Source of the DNA: Vibrio hannami
GTDB taxonomy: Bacteria; Pseudomonadota; Gammaproteobacteria; Enterobacterales; Vibrionaceae
DNA: 64,000 nt
Direction: 5' to 3'
Assembly (NCBI RefSeq): GCF_029589055.1
Contig: NZ_JARQZP010000003.1
Location: 806,001-870,000 of the forward strand
Under the pieces are notes generated by a model that saw only the letters and a program-made list of their open reading frames with translations, was not told where the DNA came from and did not search any database. Below are positions 27,466 to 37,506 of this stretch, one piece after another (position 1 is the stretch's first letter; each line of letters begins with the position of its first letter). Both the position numbers and the translations under genes were made by a program.

Positions 27466-27477
27466 TTCTATTCGCCT

Positions 27478-29139
27478 CTACTCAAAAAACTGGTTAAAAT
27501 TTTTGATTCGTTGAGCGGCTTTCTCACTCTTTTCTTTGATATCTTCCAGCTCTTCCAAAACCCCTTGTAAGCTACTTTCCATTTCACGAGGTAGTGATGG
27601 ATCAACAAAGCTATGAGGTAACGCACCATGAAAATCAGAGCGTACTTTTCTAAGATGATGTTCTGCGTCAATAATTCGCGTTAACGCTTTGTCCGCTTTT
27701 TCACACCACTCTTCATAGAGGCTGCTATTCAGCCCTTCCCTGCCAACAAGTCCGACGGGAACAGAGCGATTGGCTATATCTTTAATAACTAAGTTGTTCG
27801 CTGGTCCAAGATCAAATCGCAAACGACACATATTGCTGTTCTGATTCACATATCCGTACGCGTCACCACCACCTTCCCGGATGACCTTCTCAAGCTCATC
27901 TTTGGAAACATAGACCCAGCGACTATCACCTTTTTCCGCTTCGTTAACCGACATGTTACTAAGCAGCATAACAAGTTTTACTAACCCTCTTGCAGAACCA
28001 ACGCTATAAGTTTTTGCCCCAGAAAGATCATATTGATACCCTTCGGTTTTTCTTAATAACTTGTTTTGCATTTCAGTAGAAAGCATCATCGAGAACTGAT
28101 CTTCAATTTCTTCCTTAATGGAAGCTAAATCATCTCTACAAACTCTGATTTGATGGTGAATAACATCCTGATCAAACGCATGATAAAGAGCGAACTCTCT
28201 TATAACTTCTGTAACCAGGTTCCTTGATTCAGGGCTATGCCACAAGCAGTCTCTAAGTAGCAGCAAATCCAATGGGTTTACGGTATCTCTCCCATTAAAG
28301 TACGCACTGGCTTTAAGCAATTTAACGGACTTTTTCCAACGGCGGTCTGATACATAAAGATCTTTGTCAGCCAGCTCCGAATTTAAGTCCTGAACTTTGT
28401 TTTCCAGCATAGTTTTTAGTTCATATAGCTTCTCAAACCCGGTATCCGTCAGTTCAACATCCAATAATTCTTGTTGCCAACGGTGATATTCATCATCAGT
28501 AATGACCAACTCTTCAGGAATCGTTGCTTCGTCAGGCGTGCCAACCGTGAGCATCGATTTAAAATTCTGCTTGCTTTGAATTCGATTCAGGTAAACCCGA
28601 ACCAGCATCCTGTCGTATAATGCTTCTAATCCACTATCTTCATCTGGTAGCTCATTGGAAGCAGTAACCAGCAAGCGCATTGGTACTTTCTCGAGCTCAG
28701 CCCCATTTTTAAAGGTTTTTTCGTTAACGACAGTAAGAAGAGTGTTTAGAATGGCCGGGCCTGCTTTCCATATTTCGTCCAGAAATACGATCTCGGCTTT
28801 TGGCAGATATCCTTCCGTTAATCGAACATACTTGCCATTGTCTTTGAGCTCTTGAATACTTAAGGGGCCAAACACCTCTTCAGGCGTAGAGAATCGAGTC
28901 ATCAGATATTCAAAATAGCTGCTGCTGCCAAACGCATGAATGAGCCGTTTAGCTATCAAGCTTTTCGCAATACCTGGAGGGCCTAAAAGAAAAACACTTT
29001 CGCCAGCTAACGTCGCGAGAAGACAAAGTTTGACCGTGTCTTCGCGTTCATAGACACCATCAGACAGGGCTTTTGCCAGTTTATTTATTCTTTCTGAAAG
29101 TAACGCTTTGTTGGCATGACTTCTACTTGGAGCTAGCAT
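27478..29139 (-). CDS. ravA: MoxR-type AAA+ ATPase RavA
   Basis: RavA is a MoxR-family AAA+ ATPase of about 553 residues, somewhat longer than E. coli RavA (498). Walker A is GPPGIAKS and Walker B is VFLDEIWK; the sensor and lid regions follow, then the triple-helical and LARA-like C-terminal region. ATG at 29139 (MLAPSRSHANKALL) is preferred over the GTG at 29151. It forms an operon with viaA. The region between it and the Nudix gene is a divergent promoter. Confidence 0.93.
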   Translation of the reverse strand: MLAPSRSHANKALLSERINKLAKALSDGVYEREDTVKLCLLATLAGESVFLLGPPGIAKSLIAKRLIHAFGSSSYFEYLMTRFSTPEEVFGPLSIQELKDNGKYVRLTEGYLPKAEIVFLDEIWKAGPAILNTLLTVVNEKTFKNGAELEKVPMRLLVTASNELPDEDSGLEALYDRMLVRVYLNRIQSKQNFKSMLTVGTPDEATIPEELVITDDEYHRWQQELLDVELTDTGFEKLYELKTMLENKVQDLNSELADKDLYVSDRRWKKSVKLLKASAYFNGRDTVNPLDLLLLRDCLWHSPESRNLVTEVIREFALYHAFDQDVIHHQIRVCRDDLASIKEEIEDQFSMMLSTEMQNKLLRKTEGYQYDLSGAKTYSVGSARGLVKLVMLLSNMSVNEAEKGDSRWVYVSKDELEKVIREGGGDAYGYVNQNSNMCRLRFDLGPANNLVIKDIANRSVPVGLVGREGLNSSLYEEWCEKADKALTRIIDAEHHLRKVRSDFHGALPHSFVDPSLPREMESSLQGVLEELEDIKEKSEKAAQRIKNFNQFFE

Positions 29140-29330
29140 ACGGTATATCACTTATTTGTTCTGGGTATATAAGATTCTGACATTGTTACGTATTTGTTAC
29201 TAATTATAATTATTTGATAATTGATCCATGTAACGCACAATTACTAGATATGTGTTAATTATCGCGTCGTTGTTGAAACGCTAAACATATAACCTTACCC
29301 GAACGATAAGTACATCGCAGGTTGAAAACA

Positions 29331-29846
29331 ATGATTACAAAAATACATAGTTGGAAAAGCATCCAGCTAACAGAAGAAAACATCACTCTTCCGAACAATA
29401 AAAATATCCTTCACACTTCTATCAAACATCCAGGTGCAGCAGTGATTCTTCCAATCACTGATGATGGTAAAGTCATTATCACATATCAGTATCGACCATC
29501 AATTAAGCAATGGATGCTTGAAATACCAGCCGGAACTATGGAGATAAATGAACAACCCATAGTCTGCGCGCAAAGAGAGTTAGAAGAAGAAACCGGCTAT
29601 AGTGCCAAAGAATTTATCCCCCTTGGGGAACTGACACCACTTGCGGGTTTTTGCGATGAGACCCAGTTTATATTCATTGCAAAGCAACTGAAAAAAACCG
29701 ATAGGCTAAGTTGTGATGATGACGAAGTGATAGAGGTAAAGGAGCTTTCCGTACAGGAAATAGAGAATAAAATATTAAACGGAGACATCACCGACTCTAA
29801 AACCATCGCGGCATTATTCCGTGCAAAGCTTGCTAAATTGGTCTGA
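29331..29846 (+). CDS. Nudix hydrolase, ADP-ribose pyrophosphatase-like
   Basis: The protein has about 171 residues. The Nudix box is complete: GTMEINE followed by seven residues and RELEEETGY, matching Gx5Ex7REUxEExGU. The flanking 'WMLEIPAGTME' and 'PLGELTPLAGFCDE' are typical of ADP-ribose or nucleoside-diphosphate-sugar hydrolases. ATG at 29331 is chosen over the TTG at 29322. It is divergent from ravA, and a GC-rich terminator hairpin follows. Confidence 0.87.
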   Translation: MITKIHSWKSIQLTEENITLPNNKNILHTSIKHPGAAVILPITDDGKVIITYQYRPSIKQWMLEIPAGTMEINEQPIVCAQRELEEETGYSAKEFIPLGELTPLAGFCDETQFIFIAKQLKKTDRLSCDDDEVIEVKELSVQEIENKILNGDITDSKTIAALFRAKLAKLV

Positions 29847-29892
29847 TAAAGCCAAGCCGGTCTCACCGACAATATCTCTACCACCAAAAGAA

Positions 29893-29917
29893 ACGCCCGC
29901 ATAATAGATGCGGGCGT
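29893..29917. terminator. Terminator hairpin after the Nudix gene
   Basis: ACGCCCGCAT (29893-29902) and ATGCGGGCGT (29908-29917) form a perfect 10-bp stem with a 5-nt loop, flanked by A/T tracts. It can serve the plus-strand Nudix gene and the minus-strand RND operon. Confidence 0.85.
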
Positions 29918-29933
29918 AAAAATAAGAGAAAAA

Positions 29934-30022
29934 CCCTGTCCAAGGCAGTGGAAAAACCGCATTCACTTAGCAATTATCGTCAATGCGGAAGACAGGGCTT
30001 TAGGTAGCATCCTGAACCTAAA
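29934..30022 (-). ncRNA. Nested hairpins downstream of the RND operon, possible 3'-UTR RNA
   Basis: Three dyads are packed in 90 nt. TTTAGGT/ACCTAAA (29999-30022) comes first on the minus strand. An outer stem CCCTGTC/GACAGGG (29934-29940 with 29991-29997) encloses an inner stem CCGCATT/AATGCGG (29957-29963 with 29982-29988). On the minus strand both the inner and outer stems are followed by TTTTT, as in intrinsic terminators. It is either a multiple terminator or a small RNA cut from the operon's 3' end. I do not recognise a known family. Confidence 0.4.
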
Positions 30023-30048
30023 TATGACTCTATCCGTAGAACTTAAAA

Positions 30049-33000
30049 TTAATTTTTCACTGGTTTTGGTGGTTTAACACCATGTAGCAATGCGAACATT
30101 ACCGGCACAACAACCAGAGTCAGAACCGTTGCGAAGCCAAGGCCTGCCATAATTGTTATAGCCATAGAACCGAAGAAGGCATCAAATACTAACGGAATCA
30201 TACCCAGAATAGTTGTGATTGCTGCCATACTTACTGGTCTTACACGGCTGATAGCACTGTCAAACACAGCCTGATACTTATCTTTGCCCGTTTCCAGCTC
30301 GATATTTATTTGATCCATCAGTACGATACCGTTTTTCAGAACCATACCACTGAGGCTCAAAAGGCCCAGCAGCGCAGTAAAACTAAAAGGCATATTAGTA
30401 CCGAGCAGACCTATGGACACGCCAATAATCGACAATGGAACAGTAAACCAGATAACCAGAGGCTTCTTGATTGAGTTGAACAAAAACACGGTTACGATAA
30501 ACATGAACAAGTAACCCATTGGTAGCGAGCTAAACAGCATCTGCTGTGCATCAGACGAAGACTCGTACTCACCACCCCATGTAATTTCATACCCTTCAGG
30601 CAAGTCAATAGCTTCTACTGCCGGACGGATTCTGGAGAACAACACAGCCGGTGTTTCATCACCCAGAATATCGTGATCAGCCAGTACCGTCAGAGTTCGC
30701 TTACGGTCACGGCGTAGAACAAGAGGCTCGACCCACTCCATAGTGATTCCATCCATAACTTGTTCGATAGGAACGTATGTCTGTAATGTTGGACTCCAGA
30801 TACCCAGGTTCTGAACCGTATCAAAGTTCACTCGCTCGTCTTCTGGTAAGCGCACTACAATTGGCAAAATCTCAGTGCCGTCGCGGAACATACCGATGGT
30901 TGAGCCACCAAAAGCGGTCTGAAGTGTGTTCGATAAATCTTCTTTGGTTACACCAAGACGACGTGCCTTAGACTCGTTAAACTGAGGAACCAGTTCTTTG
31001 GCTCTTTCACGCCAGTCGTGACGAACGTTGCGAGCACCTGGATCGGCCGAGATAACATCTTCAACCTGTTTAGCCAGTTCTCGCAAAACCTGTGGCTCAG
31101 GCCCTGAGATACGTGCTTCAATTTTTGAAGCCGGAGAAGGACCAAACTCAAGAACACGGAATCGGAAATCTGGCTTGGTGTATAAAGACGGTAGTTCCTT
31201 TTCAAGCTTCTCAATCATTGGATTGATCAACTCTCGGTCTTTCACACGAATCTGAACTTGTGAATACGCCTCGTACGACTGCTCCGGAGCATACGTCAGC
31301 ATGAATCGCTGCATGCCTTGTCCAGCAGATGTCGTCACATAATCTATTCCTTCCTGAGAACGAATGTACTCTTCTACTTTCTCGGTCTGCTTGATGGTTT
31401 CACGAATATCAGTGCCTTCCGGTAACCAAAGATCGACGTAGAACATAGGTGTGTTTGAAGCTGGGAAGAACGACTGTTTTACACTTCCGAACGCGACAAT
31501 CGCACCGAAAAGTAAGCCAACCATACCAATCACCGTTAGCCAGCGGAAACGCATACAGAACTTGAGCAATGCACCGAATACGACGAACAATACCCCTTTG
31601 TAAGGATCTACTACTTCACCATCTTCAGAAGGTTCGCTTTCTTTAAGTAGAAGATCCGCAAGGAAAGGGGTCAATGTCAGAGCAGTAACCCAACTAAAAA
31701 ATAGCGAGAAACACAGGACCCAGAACAGCGACCCCATAAACTCACCTGTAGCATCTGCTGACAAGCCGATAGGTGCAAAAGCGGTAATCGCAATAACGGT
31801 GGCACCAAGCAATGGCCATTGAGTTTGCTTCACGATATCGACCGATGCCTGCAGTTTGGTTTTACCTTTCTGCAACCCGACAAGAATACCTTCGACCACG
31901 ACGATAGCGTTGTCCACCAGCATACCCAGCGCGATGATCAAAGCGCCCAACGAGATACGGTGTAATTCGACATCCGTTGCCTTCATCAACATAAAGGTAC
32001 CAAATACCGTTAGCAGCAGTACCAACCCGATGATAATGCCGCTACGCATGCCCATAGCAAAAAGCAGAACGACGATTACAATACCAACCGCTTCTGCAAG
32101 GCTGATAACAAAGTCCTGTACCGAGCTATCTACTTCCTGAGCCTGGTTATAAAAATAGTTAAGCTCAAGCCCTGCTGGTTTAAGGCTTTCCAGTTCACTG
32201 ATGCGTTTTTCAATACGCATACCAACCTCAACGACGTTTACGCCATCGGAGAAGGAAACACCCAGATTAATCGCAGGTTTACCGTTGTATGTCAAAACGT
32301 TGCTTGGTTTATCTGCTATACCACGAGTAATGGTTGCCACGTCTTTTAGGCGGATCAGATTCCCTGTATCACGGCCATTGATGATCAGATTCTCTAGGTG
32401 TTCTACCGAGTTCAGAGAACCATTCGGTCTGATCATCATGCTCTGACCATTGATCATCAGATCACCAGCAGATACCACGCTGTTTTGCGTAGCAAGCAGG
32501 TTAGCAACATTATTAAAATCAAGATCCAGAGATGCCAGCCTGTCTATGGAAATTTCAACGAACAACTGTTCGTCCTGAGCGCCGCCCTGCGATACCTTAC
32601 CTACACCAGGAACAAGATCCAGCTCGCGAGTAAGCGCGTCGGCATAACGCTCAAGCTCTACATATGAATAGCCTTCACCGGTAAGCATGAGCATGACACC
32701 ATACACATCTCCGAAGTCATCTATAATCTGAACTGAATTCACACCTGCAGGAAGCATTGGTTGAAAGTCATTAATCTTCCGACGCATCTCATCCCAAATC
32801 TGGGCGAGTTCTTCAGCACCGTAAATTGACTTCATCTCAACTCTTATCTGAGACATACCGCGAGATGAAATTGAGCGTATGTTTTTCACATATGGCAGCT
32901 GACGAATTTGTTTTTCAAGAGGATATGTCAGCTCTTCTTCTACTTCTTCGGTTGTTGCTCCCGGATAGGTTGAAATAATCATGGCTTCTTTGATGGTGAA

Positions 33001-33117
33001 CTTAGGATCCTCTAAACGACCTAAACCCAGAAAAGACTGCACACCACCGATAATGAGTATGACTAGAAACATCCACGCGATAACTCGGTGTTTAATTGAG
33101 TATTCTGCTATATTCAC
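30049..33117 (-). CDS. RND-family efflux permease
   Basis: The 1022-residue resistance-nodulation-division transporter has the usual duplicated layout. TM1 is at residues 12-30, a periplasmic domain follows, then TM2-6 (about 335-470), a second periplasmic domain and TM8-12 (about 855-1010). The proton-relay region is visible in 'LGMLVDNAIVVVEGI'. Such pumps export drugs, detergents or bile salts together with TolC. The operon has two adaptor genes and one pump, as in VexIJK of V. cholerae or TriABC of Pseudomonas; the sequence looks closer to the former. It starts 2 bp after the second adaptor. Confidence 0.92.
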   Translation of the reverse strand: MNIAEYSIKHRVIAWMFLVILIIGGVQSFLGLGRLEDPKFTIKEAMIISTYPGATTEEVEEELTYPLEKQIRQLPYVKNIRSISSRGMSQIRVEMKSIYGAEELAQIWDEMRRKINDFQPMLPAGVNSVQIIDDFGDVYGVMLMLTGEGYSYVELERYADALTRELDLVPGVGKVSQGGAQDEQLFVEISIDRLASLDLDFNNVANLLATQNSVVSAGDLMINGQSMMIRPNGSLNSVEHLENLIINGRDTGNLIRLKDVATITRGIADKPSNVLTYNGKPAINLGVSFSDGVNVVEVGMRIEKRISELESLKPAGLELNYFYNQAQEVDSSVQDFVISLAEAVGIVIVVLLFAMGMRSGIIIGLVLLLTVFGTFMLMKATDVELHRISLGALIIALGMLVDNAIVVVEGILVGLQKGKTKLQASVDIVKQTQWPLLGATVIAITAFAPIGLSADATGEFMGSLFWVLCFSLFFSWVTALTLTPFLADLLLKESEPSEDGEVVDPYKGVLFVVFGALLKFCMRFRWLTVIGMVGLLFGAIVAFGSVKQSFFPASNTPMFYVDLWLPEGTDIRETIKQTEKVEEYIRSQEGIDYVTTSAGQGMQRFMLTYAPEQSYEAYSQVQIRVKDRELINPMIEKLEKELPSLYTKPDFRFRVLEFGPSPASKIEARISGPEPQVLRELAKQVEDVISADPGARNVRHDWRERAKELVPQFNESKARRLGVTKEDLSNTLQTAFGGSTIGMFRDGTEILPIVVRLPEDERVNFDTVQNLGIWSPTLQTYVPIEQVMDGITMEWVEPLVLRRDRKRTLTVLADHDILGDETPAVLFSRIRPAVEAIDLPEGYEITWGGEYESSSDAQQMLFSSLPMGYLFMFIVTVFLFNSIKKPLVIWFTVPLSIIGVSIGLLGTNMPFSFTALLGLLSLSGMVLKNGIVLMDQINIELETGKDKYQAVFDSAISRVRPVSMAAITTILGMIPLVFDAFFGSMAITIMAGLGFATVLTLVVVPVMFALLHGVKPPKPVKN

Positions 33118-33119
33118 GG

Positions 33120-34187
33120 TTATTGTTCCTCTCCAACCACAACCACAGAGGCTTCGTTGCGTAACTTATTAAGGCTCGAACTCACCAACTGATCTCCTTG
33201 TTTCACGCCTTTTGAAATAACAGCACCACTACTGTGTACTTTGATGATGTCAACACTCTGCTTATGTACGATCCCGTCTACATATTTCCAGATAAAAAAT
33301 TCACCAGACTTTTCTCCGGCATCAATAGCCGTCATCGGTACTTCGTATCCCTGCACAACGGCCAATCCCGCTTCTAGCATGTCGACATCCAGGTTCGCCG
33401 TAGAGCCCGGTAAAATAGGCGGTGTTACCTGTGGCATCTCAAGCCAGAACTCAAAAGCGTTTGAACCTTTATTTGGTTCGCTAGAGTGCTCGTAGTACTT
33501 CAAAATGAAATCACGGTCATCACCGCTGTATTGTGTTGGAATATTGTAATCACGCGTTTCATCATCAGGATTTATTGCAGCAAGAACTACATCTGAGATT
33601 GAAATTCGAACCCTTACAACGTCACCACGATATACGTTTAAGACCGTTTCGCCAGGAGTGACACTCTCGAAAGATTCTTTTGGTACCTCTGAAACAAAAC
33701 CATCAAACGGTGCTGTTAGTCTTGTATATTCGAGGTTATTGCTGGCAACTTTGAAGTTCACCTCAGCAATTCGTCGATTTGCCGTTAGTTCATCAAGCTC
33801 CGACTGAGAGATCATCTTTCTCTTGATCAGATCCTTACCACGGCTATGCTGTTTAACCGCTAGTTCATACTGTACCTGAGCGTCGGCAAGTTGCTGCTTT
33901 AGCTTGCTGTCGTCTAACTTAGCCAGCAGTTCGCCTTTTTTAACTGGCTGCCCTGTTTTTACCAGAATAGATTCAAGTTCACCTTCAATACGAAATGAGA
34001 TAGGTGTTAAATCCGCCGGCATCACCGTACCTTTAAAATTACGGTATTGATTCTCTAACGGCTTTTGAACCTCAAACGTCGAAACAGATAAAGGCACTCT
34101 TTCCCTATCTACGACTTCTTCACCGCAGCCTAAAAGCGTAGCTACAGCAACAGGCAATAGTGCAAATTTCAGATTACGTTTGCGCAT
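33120..34187 (-). CDS. RND efflux membrane-fusion lipoprotein (second adaptor)
   Basis: This 355-residue periplasmic adaptor has a lipoprotein signal (lipobox LLGC, Cys21). The biotinyl-lipoyl-like part shows 'VKTGQPVKKGELLAKLDD', the alpha-hairpin is at about 95-165 and the beta-barrel part follows. Its start codon overlaps the stop of the first adaptor (TAATG), so the two are translationally coupled. It links the pump to an outer-membrane channel. No outer-membrane channel gene lies in the window. Confidence 0.9.
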   Translation of the reverse strand: MRKRNLKFALLPVAVATLLGCGEEVVDRERVPLSVSTFEVQKPLENQYRNFKGTVMPADLTPISFRIEGELESILVKTGQPVKKGELLAKLDDSKLKQQLADAQVQYELAVKQHSRGKDLIKRKMISQSELDELTANRRIAEVNFKVASNNLEYTRLTAPFDGFVSEVPKESFESVTPGETVLNVYRGDVVRVRISISDVVLAAINPDDETRDYNIPTQYSGDDRDFILKYYEHSSEPNKGSNAFEFWLEMPQVTPPILPGSTANLDVDMLEAGLAVVQGYEVPMTAIDAGEKSGEFFIWKYVDGIVHKQSVDIIKVHSSGAVISKGVKQGDQLVSSSLNKLRNEASVVVVGEEQ

Positions 34188-35272
34188 TAAATACCACCTT
34201 CACGTGTCCAGGCTCTAACCACCTGACCTTCATTTAAATCTTTCGCTCCTGCGATAACGACAAAATCCCCTGCACTCAGCCCATCGACCACAAAACCTGC
34301 TTCATCCAAAGATAAATCAGCGGCCTGAACCGTATTACTTTGGGCATTAAGCAACCAGACCGTTCCTTTACCCTCTTCTTTAGAAACCCAGGCACTGGCT
34401 GGAAGTTGAATTGGTTTGGCTTGTTTGGTATTGGCGATAAGAACCTGGCCAGTCATACCTGTCAGGATGTTCAATGCATCGGGACGAACAATTGAAACAG
34501 TAGCGTTGTAACTGTTGGTATCGCTGTTTGCTTGAGTAGACATCTCTTTAAATGATGCAGGCACCATGACTTCAGGATGAATATCAAAAACCACTGCGTA
34601 GTTGCCTTCACGCAGAGACTTGATTCCTTCTCTATCCACATATGGGACAGGAATTGAGATATTAATATCAAGCTGTTCGTTATTGATGATGTTCAGAATA
34701 GGCTGCTTAGCACCAACGAACTGGTGCGCTTTTACAAAGCTAAGAGACACAATGCCGTCAAATGGTGCTTTGATATTGGAGTAACTAAGATCGGTCTTAG
34801 CCTCTTCAAGATTGGCAATAGCGGCTTTGTATGATGTTTCTGACTGATCGTAAGCGTCTGCACTAATCAATTTTTTATTGAATAGTTGCTCGTCTCTAAG
34901 ATAGCGAGTTTCCGCCAGTTCGAACTGAGCTTGAGAAGCTTCTAGCGCCAGCTGATAATCATTGGGATCCAGTGATGCAAGAATCTGGTCTTTTACGACT
35001 TTTTGTCCTTCATGCACGCTAAGTTTTTCAATTACACCAGGCACCTGAAATGAAAGCTGAGAGCGCTCCCCAGCATCCACTTCCGCGAGGAACGCATCAT
35101 ACCCACTATCGGTGTAAGCGGGAATTTGATAAAGCTTAACGGGCTTAACGACTTCCTGCTGAGGTTCTGAATTTGCCGGGTAGCATCCAGCTATAATGGT
35201 CGAAAAAAAACCAACAACCGCTACTTTAGATAATGTGACCAAGGCTTTGTTACGCACCTTACTGTCTCCCAA
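34187..35272 (-). CDS. RND efflux membrane-fusion lipoprotein (first adaptor)
   Basis: This 361-residue adaptor is a lipoprotein with lipobox IIAGC (Cys30). The HlyD-type signature includes 'LSVHEGQKVVKDQILASLDP', split here as EGQKVVKDQILASLD. It is the first gene of the efflux operon. Two different adaptors for one pump suggest that the working complex needs both, as shown for TriABC. Two repeated operator-like sequences lie upstream, shared with the divergent TetR gene. Confidence 0.9.
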   Translation of the reverse strand: MGDSKVRNKALVTLSKVAVVGFFSTIIAGCYPANSEPQQEVVKPVKLYQIPAYTDSGYDAFLAEVDAGERSQLSFQVPGVIEKLSVHEGQKVVKDQILASLDPNDYQLALEASQAQFELAETRYLRDEQLFNKKLISADAYDQSETSYKAAIANLEEAKTDLSYSNIKAPFDGIVSLSFVKAHQFVGAKQPILNIINNEQLDINISIPVPYVDREGIKSLREGNYAVVFDIHPEVMVPASFKEMSTQANSDTNSYNATVSIVRPDALNILTGMTGQVLIANTKQAKPIQLPASAWVSKEEGKGTVWLLNAQSNTVQAADLSLDEAGFVVDGLSAGDFVVIAGAKDLNEGQVVRAWTREGGI

Positions 35273-35297
35273 TATGTCAGAATTTGGTTAAAATATA

Positions 35298-35363
35298 TTA
35301 CACATGCGTGCAGTATATGTTTTTCTTTACTAATATCAATAAATATTTACCATGTGTACAGTA
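35298..35363. promoter_or_regulatory. Two copies of an operator-like motif between the efflux operon and its TetR regulator
   Basis: TTACACATGCGTGCAGTA (35298-35315) and TTACCATGTGTACAGTA (35347-35363) are closely similar, differing by one base of length and two substitutions. Each is roughly palindromic. They lie in the divergent promoter region and are the best candidates for TetR binding. Confidence 0.5.
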
Positions 35364-35427
35364 AAATTTTTATGACGAACGAGTAGAAATTTGGTAGAAA
35401 TACGTCGTCTTTTCGAGAAGTAAGATT

Positions 35428-36171
35428 ATGAACGTTAGAAAACAGGGGCGCAGAAGCGCACAGACCGCAGAATCCACTAAATATCAGATATTAACTGTAG
35501 CTGCAGAGATGTTTTGTACTCTGGGTTATGAGCGTGTTTCACTGCGAAATATCAGTGATTCTGCTGGAGTATCACATAGCCTGATTCGTCATCATTTTGG
35601 TAGTAAAGAGCAAATCTGGTATGCCATTAGCGACAAGTTACATGAGTATATGGAAGGCTATCTTTTTGCCCTGCTCGAAGATATCGACCAAAACCTTCCA
35701 GTCAATCAGCGACTTTATCAGTTTTGTATCCGCATGAACGCTCATATGCTGCTGGTTCCAAAACCACTGCAGTTCACCGCAGATGTTGTGCGTCAAGAAG
35801 GTGAGTTTTTCGACTATATGGTCGATAAACATGGAAAAATTGAGCATGTTTTTGACATTCTTGTCGAAGAGTTCAACTCTAAGCACCCGAAAAACCGGGT
35901 AAATATGTGGGAACAGAAGTGGCTTTTAATCAGCAGTGCTCATGCCGCAATCAGCCTGAAACCATTTTTGAAGGCGGTTTGGCCAGATTCAAAAGATGAT
36001 GAATCTCGCCTTCTGGTCAATCATTGGGAGCTTTATAACTCTCAGGTAGCTAAAAACTTCCTTATCGAAGAAGATCAAATGCTCCATTCTGATGATCTTT
36101 CTACGTTTTTGCTGCCAATGGCTGAATGTTGGAATAGAAGTAGCTGTTGTTTAGATGAGGAAGAGGCTTAG
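35428..36171 (+). CDS. TetR-family transcriptional regulator
   Basis: The 247-residue protein has an N-terminal HTH: 'RNISDSAGVSHSLIRHHFGSKE' with the recognition helix in SHSLIRHHFGS. Its longer C-terminal ligand domain fits a drug-responsive repressor. It is divergent from the efflux operon and likely controls it. The last 4 bp overlap the convergent RhlE-like gene. Confidence 0.88.
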   Translation: MNVRKQGRRSAQTAESTKYQILTVAAEMFCTLGYERVSLRNISDSAGVSHSLIRHHFGSKEQIWYAISDKLHEYMEGYLFALLEDIDQNLPVNQRLYQFCIRMNAHMLLVPKPLQFTADVVRQEGEFFDYMVDKHGKIEHVFDILVEEFNSKHPKNRVNMWEQKWLLISSAHAAISLKPFLKAVWPDSKDDESRLLVNHWELYNSQVAKNFLIEEDQMLHSDDLSTFLLPMAECWNRSSCCLDEEEA

Positions 36172-37439
36172 CCTCTCCTTTTACCTCGATTTTGATGAAT
36201 CTTAAGCTTAGCTTTTAGCTTTCTTTTCTCGGACGAACGACCCCGCTTCCGTGGCCTGGCACTTTCCTCTACTTCTTCTATCAAGCTTGGTTCGAACCCT
36301 TGAAGCCATTCTTGAGGAACTCTCTTATCTATCAAGTTTTCGATAGCTTCTAATAAGTATTCTTCGTCACGGGACATTAAAGAAACAGCTAAACCAGTCA
36401 GCCCGGCACGGCCTGTACGCCCGATCCGGTGTATATAATCTTCCGCCTTATATGGCATATCAAAGTTAACGACGCACTCAAGCTCTTTTATATCAATGCC
36501 CCTAGCCGCTACATCTGTGGCTATAAGTGCTCTAACCTTTCCTGACTTAAAGTCATCAAGTGCCTTTTGTCTGGCCCCCTGACTTTTGTCTCCATTGATC
36601 GACGCTGCTTTGATACCATCTAGTTTTAGTTCTTTAACTAGTGCATCAGAACCCTGCTTGGTTTTAGTAAATACCAACACCTGCTGCCAGTTACGAGAAC
36701 CTATCAAGAAAGCCAACAGCTCTCTCTTACGTTTTTTGTCGACCGGATAAAGAATCTGTTCTACAAACTCTGCTGTACTGTTTTCAGAGGCTACGTGAAC
36801 CTCGACCGGGTCTCTGAGTAATTTATAGGCTAACGTCTTAACTCGCTTCTCAAATGTTGCCGAAAACAACATCGTCTGACGCTCTTCTGGCAGCCTTTTA
36901 ATGATTCGTTGAATATCAGGCAGAAATCCCATATCAAGCATCCTGTCTGCTTCATCCAAAACCAGATACGAGGTTTTTCGAAGACTCACCGAGCCAGTAA
37001 AGCAGTGGTCAAGCAAACGACCAGGGGTCGCGATAAGTATGTCTGCACCGCCTTTTAAGTTCTGTTGTTGAACATTAATGCTCGTTCCACCATAAGCCAC
37101 TACCAGTTTAAGGTTAGTCTCTTTGTTAAACGCACTTATGCTATCAAAGACTTGCTGCGCTAACTCTCGGGTTGGTGTCACTATTAAAGCTCTAACGAAA
37201 TTATCCTGGGAAGACAACTCTTTTGGATCTTCTAACAATTTCTGAATAATTGGTAATGAGAACGCAGCCGTTTTACCGGTACCTGTTTGAGCACCAGCAA
37301 GTAGATCACATCCATCTAAAACATGAGGAATCGCTTTCTGTTGAATAGGTGTCGGCTCGGAATAGCCCAGTTCCTGTACAACATCTAATAATGACGGTAC
37401 GAGTTTAAGCGAAGAAAAGGCGATTTTGGTTTCAGACAT
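36168..37439 (-). CDS. DEAD-box RNA helicase, RhlE-like
   Basis: The 423-residue helicase contains every core motif: AQTGTGKT (Walker A), VLDEADRMLDMGF, SAT, and HRIGRTGRAG. A basic C-terminal tail rich in Lys and Arg (about 390-423) ends the protein. It belongs to the RhlE/SrmB side of the family and is distinct from the longer deaD in this window. It probably acts in ribosome assembly or RNA turnover. It is monocistronic. Confidence 0.9.
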   Translation of the reverse strand: MSETKIAFSSLKLVPSLLDVVQELGYSEPTPIQQKAIPHVLDGCDLLAGAQTGTGKTAAFSLPIIQKLLEDPKELSSQDNFVRALIVTPTRELAQQVFDSISAFNKETNLKLVVAYGGTSINVQQQNLKGGADILIATPGRLLDHCFTGSVSLRKTSYLVLDEADRMLDMGFLPDIQRIIKRLPEERQTMLFSATFEKRVKTLAYKLLRDPVEVHVASENSTAEFVEQILYPVDKKRKRELLAFLIGSRNWQQVLVFTKTKQGSDALVKELKLDGIKAASINGDKSQGARQKALDDFKSGKVRALIATDVAARGIDIKELECVVNFDMPYKAEDYIHRIGRTGRAGLTGLAVSLMSRDEEYLLEAIENLIDKRVPQEWLQGFEPSLIEEVEESARPRKRGRSSEKRKLKAKLKIHQNRGKRRG

Positions 37440-37506
37440 ATCAATTACCAGTTTAAATTGAAGGCGCGGATTCTATCAAAGTTCGCGGAGATTAATAAGG
37501 GAGATG

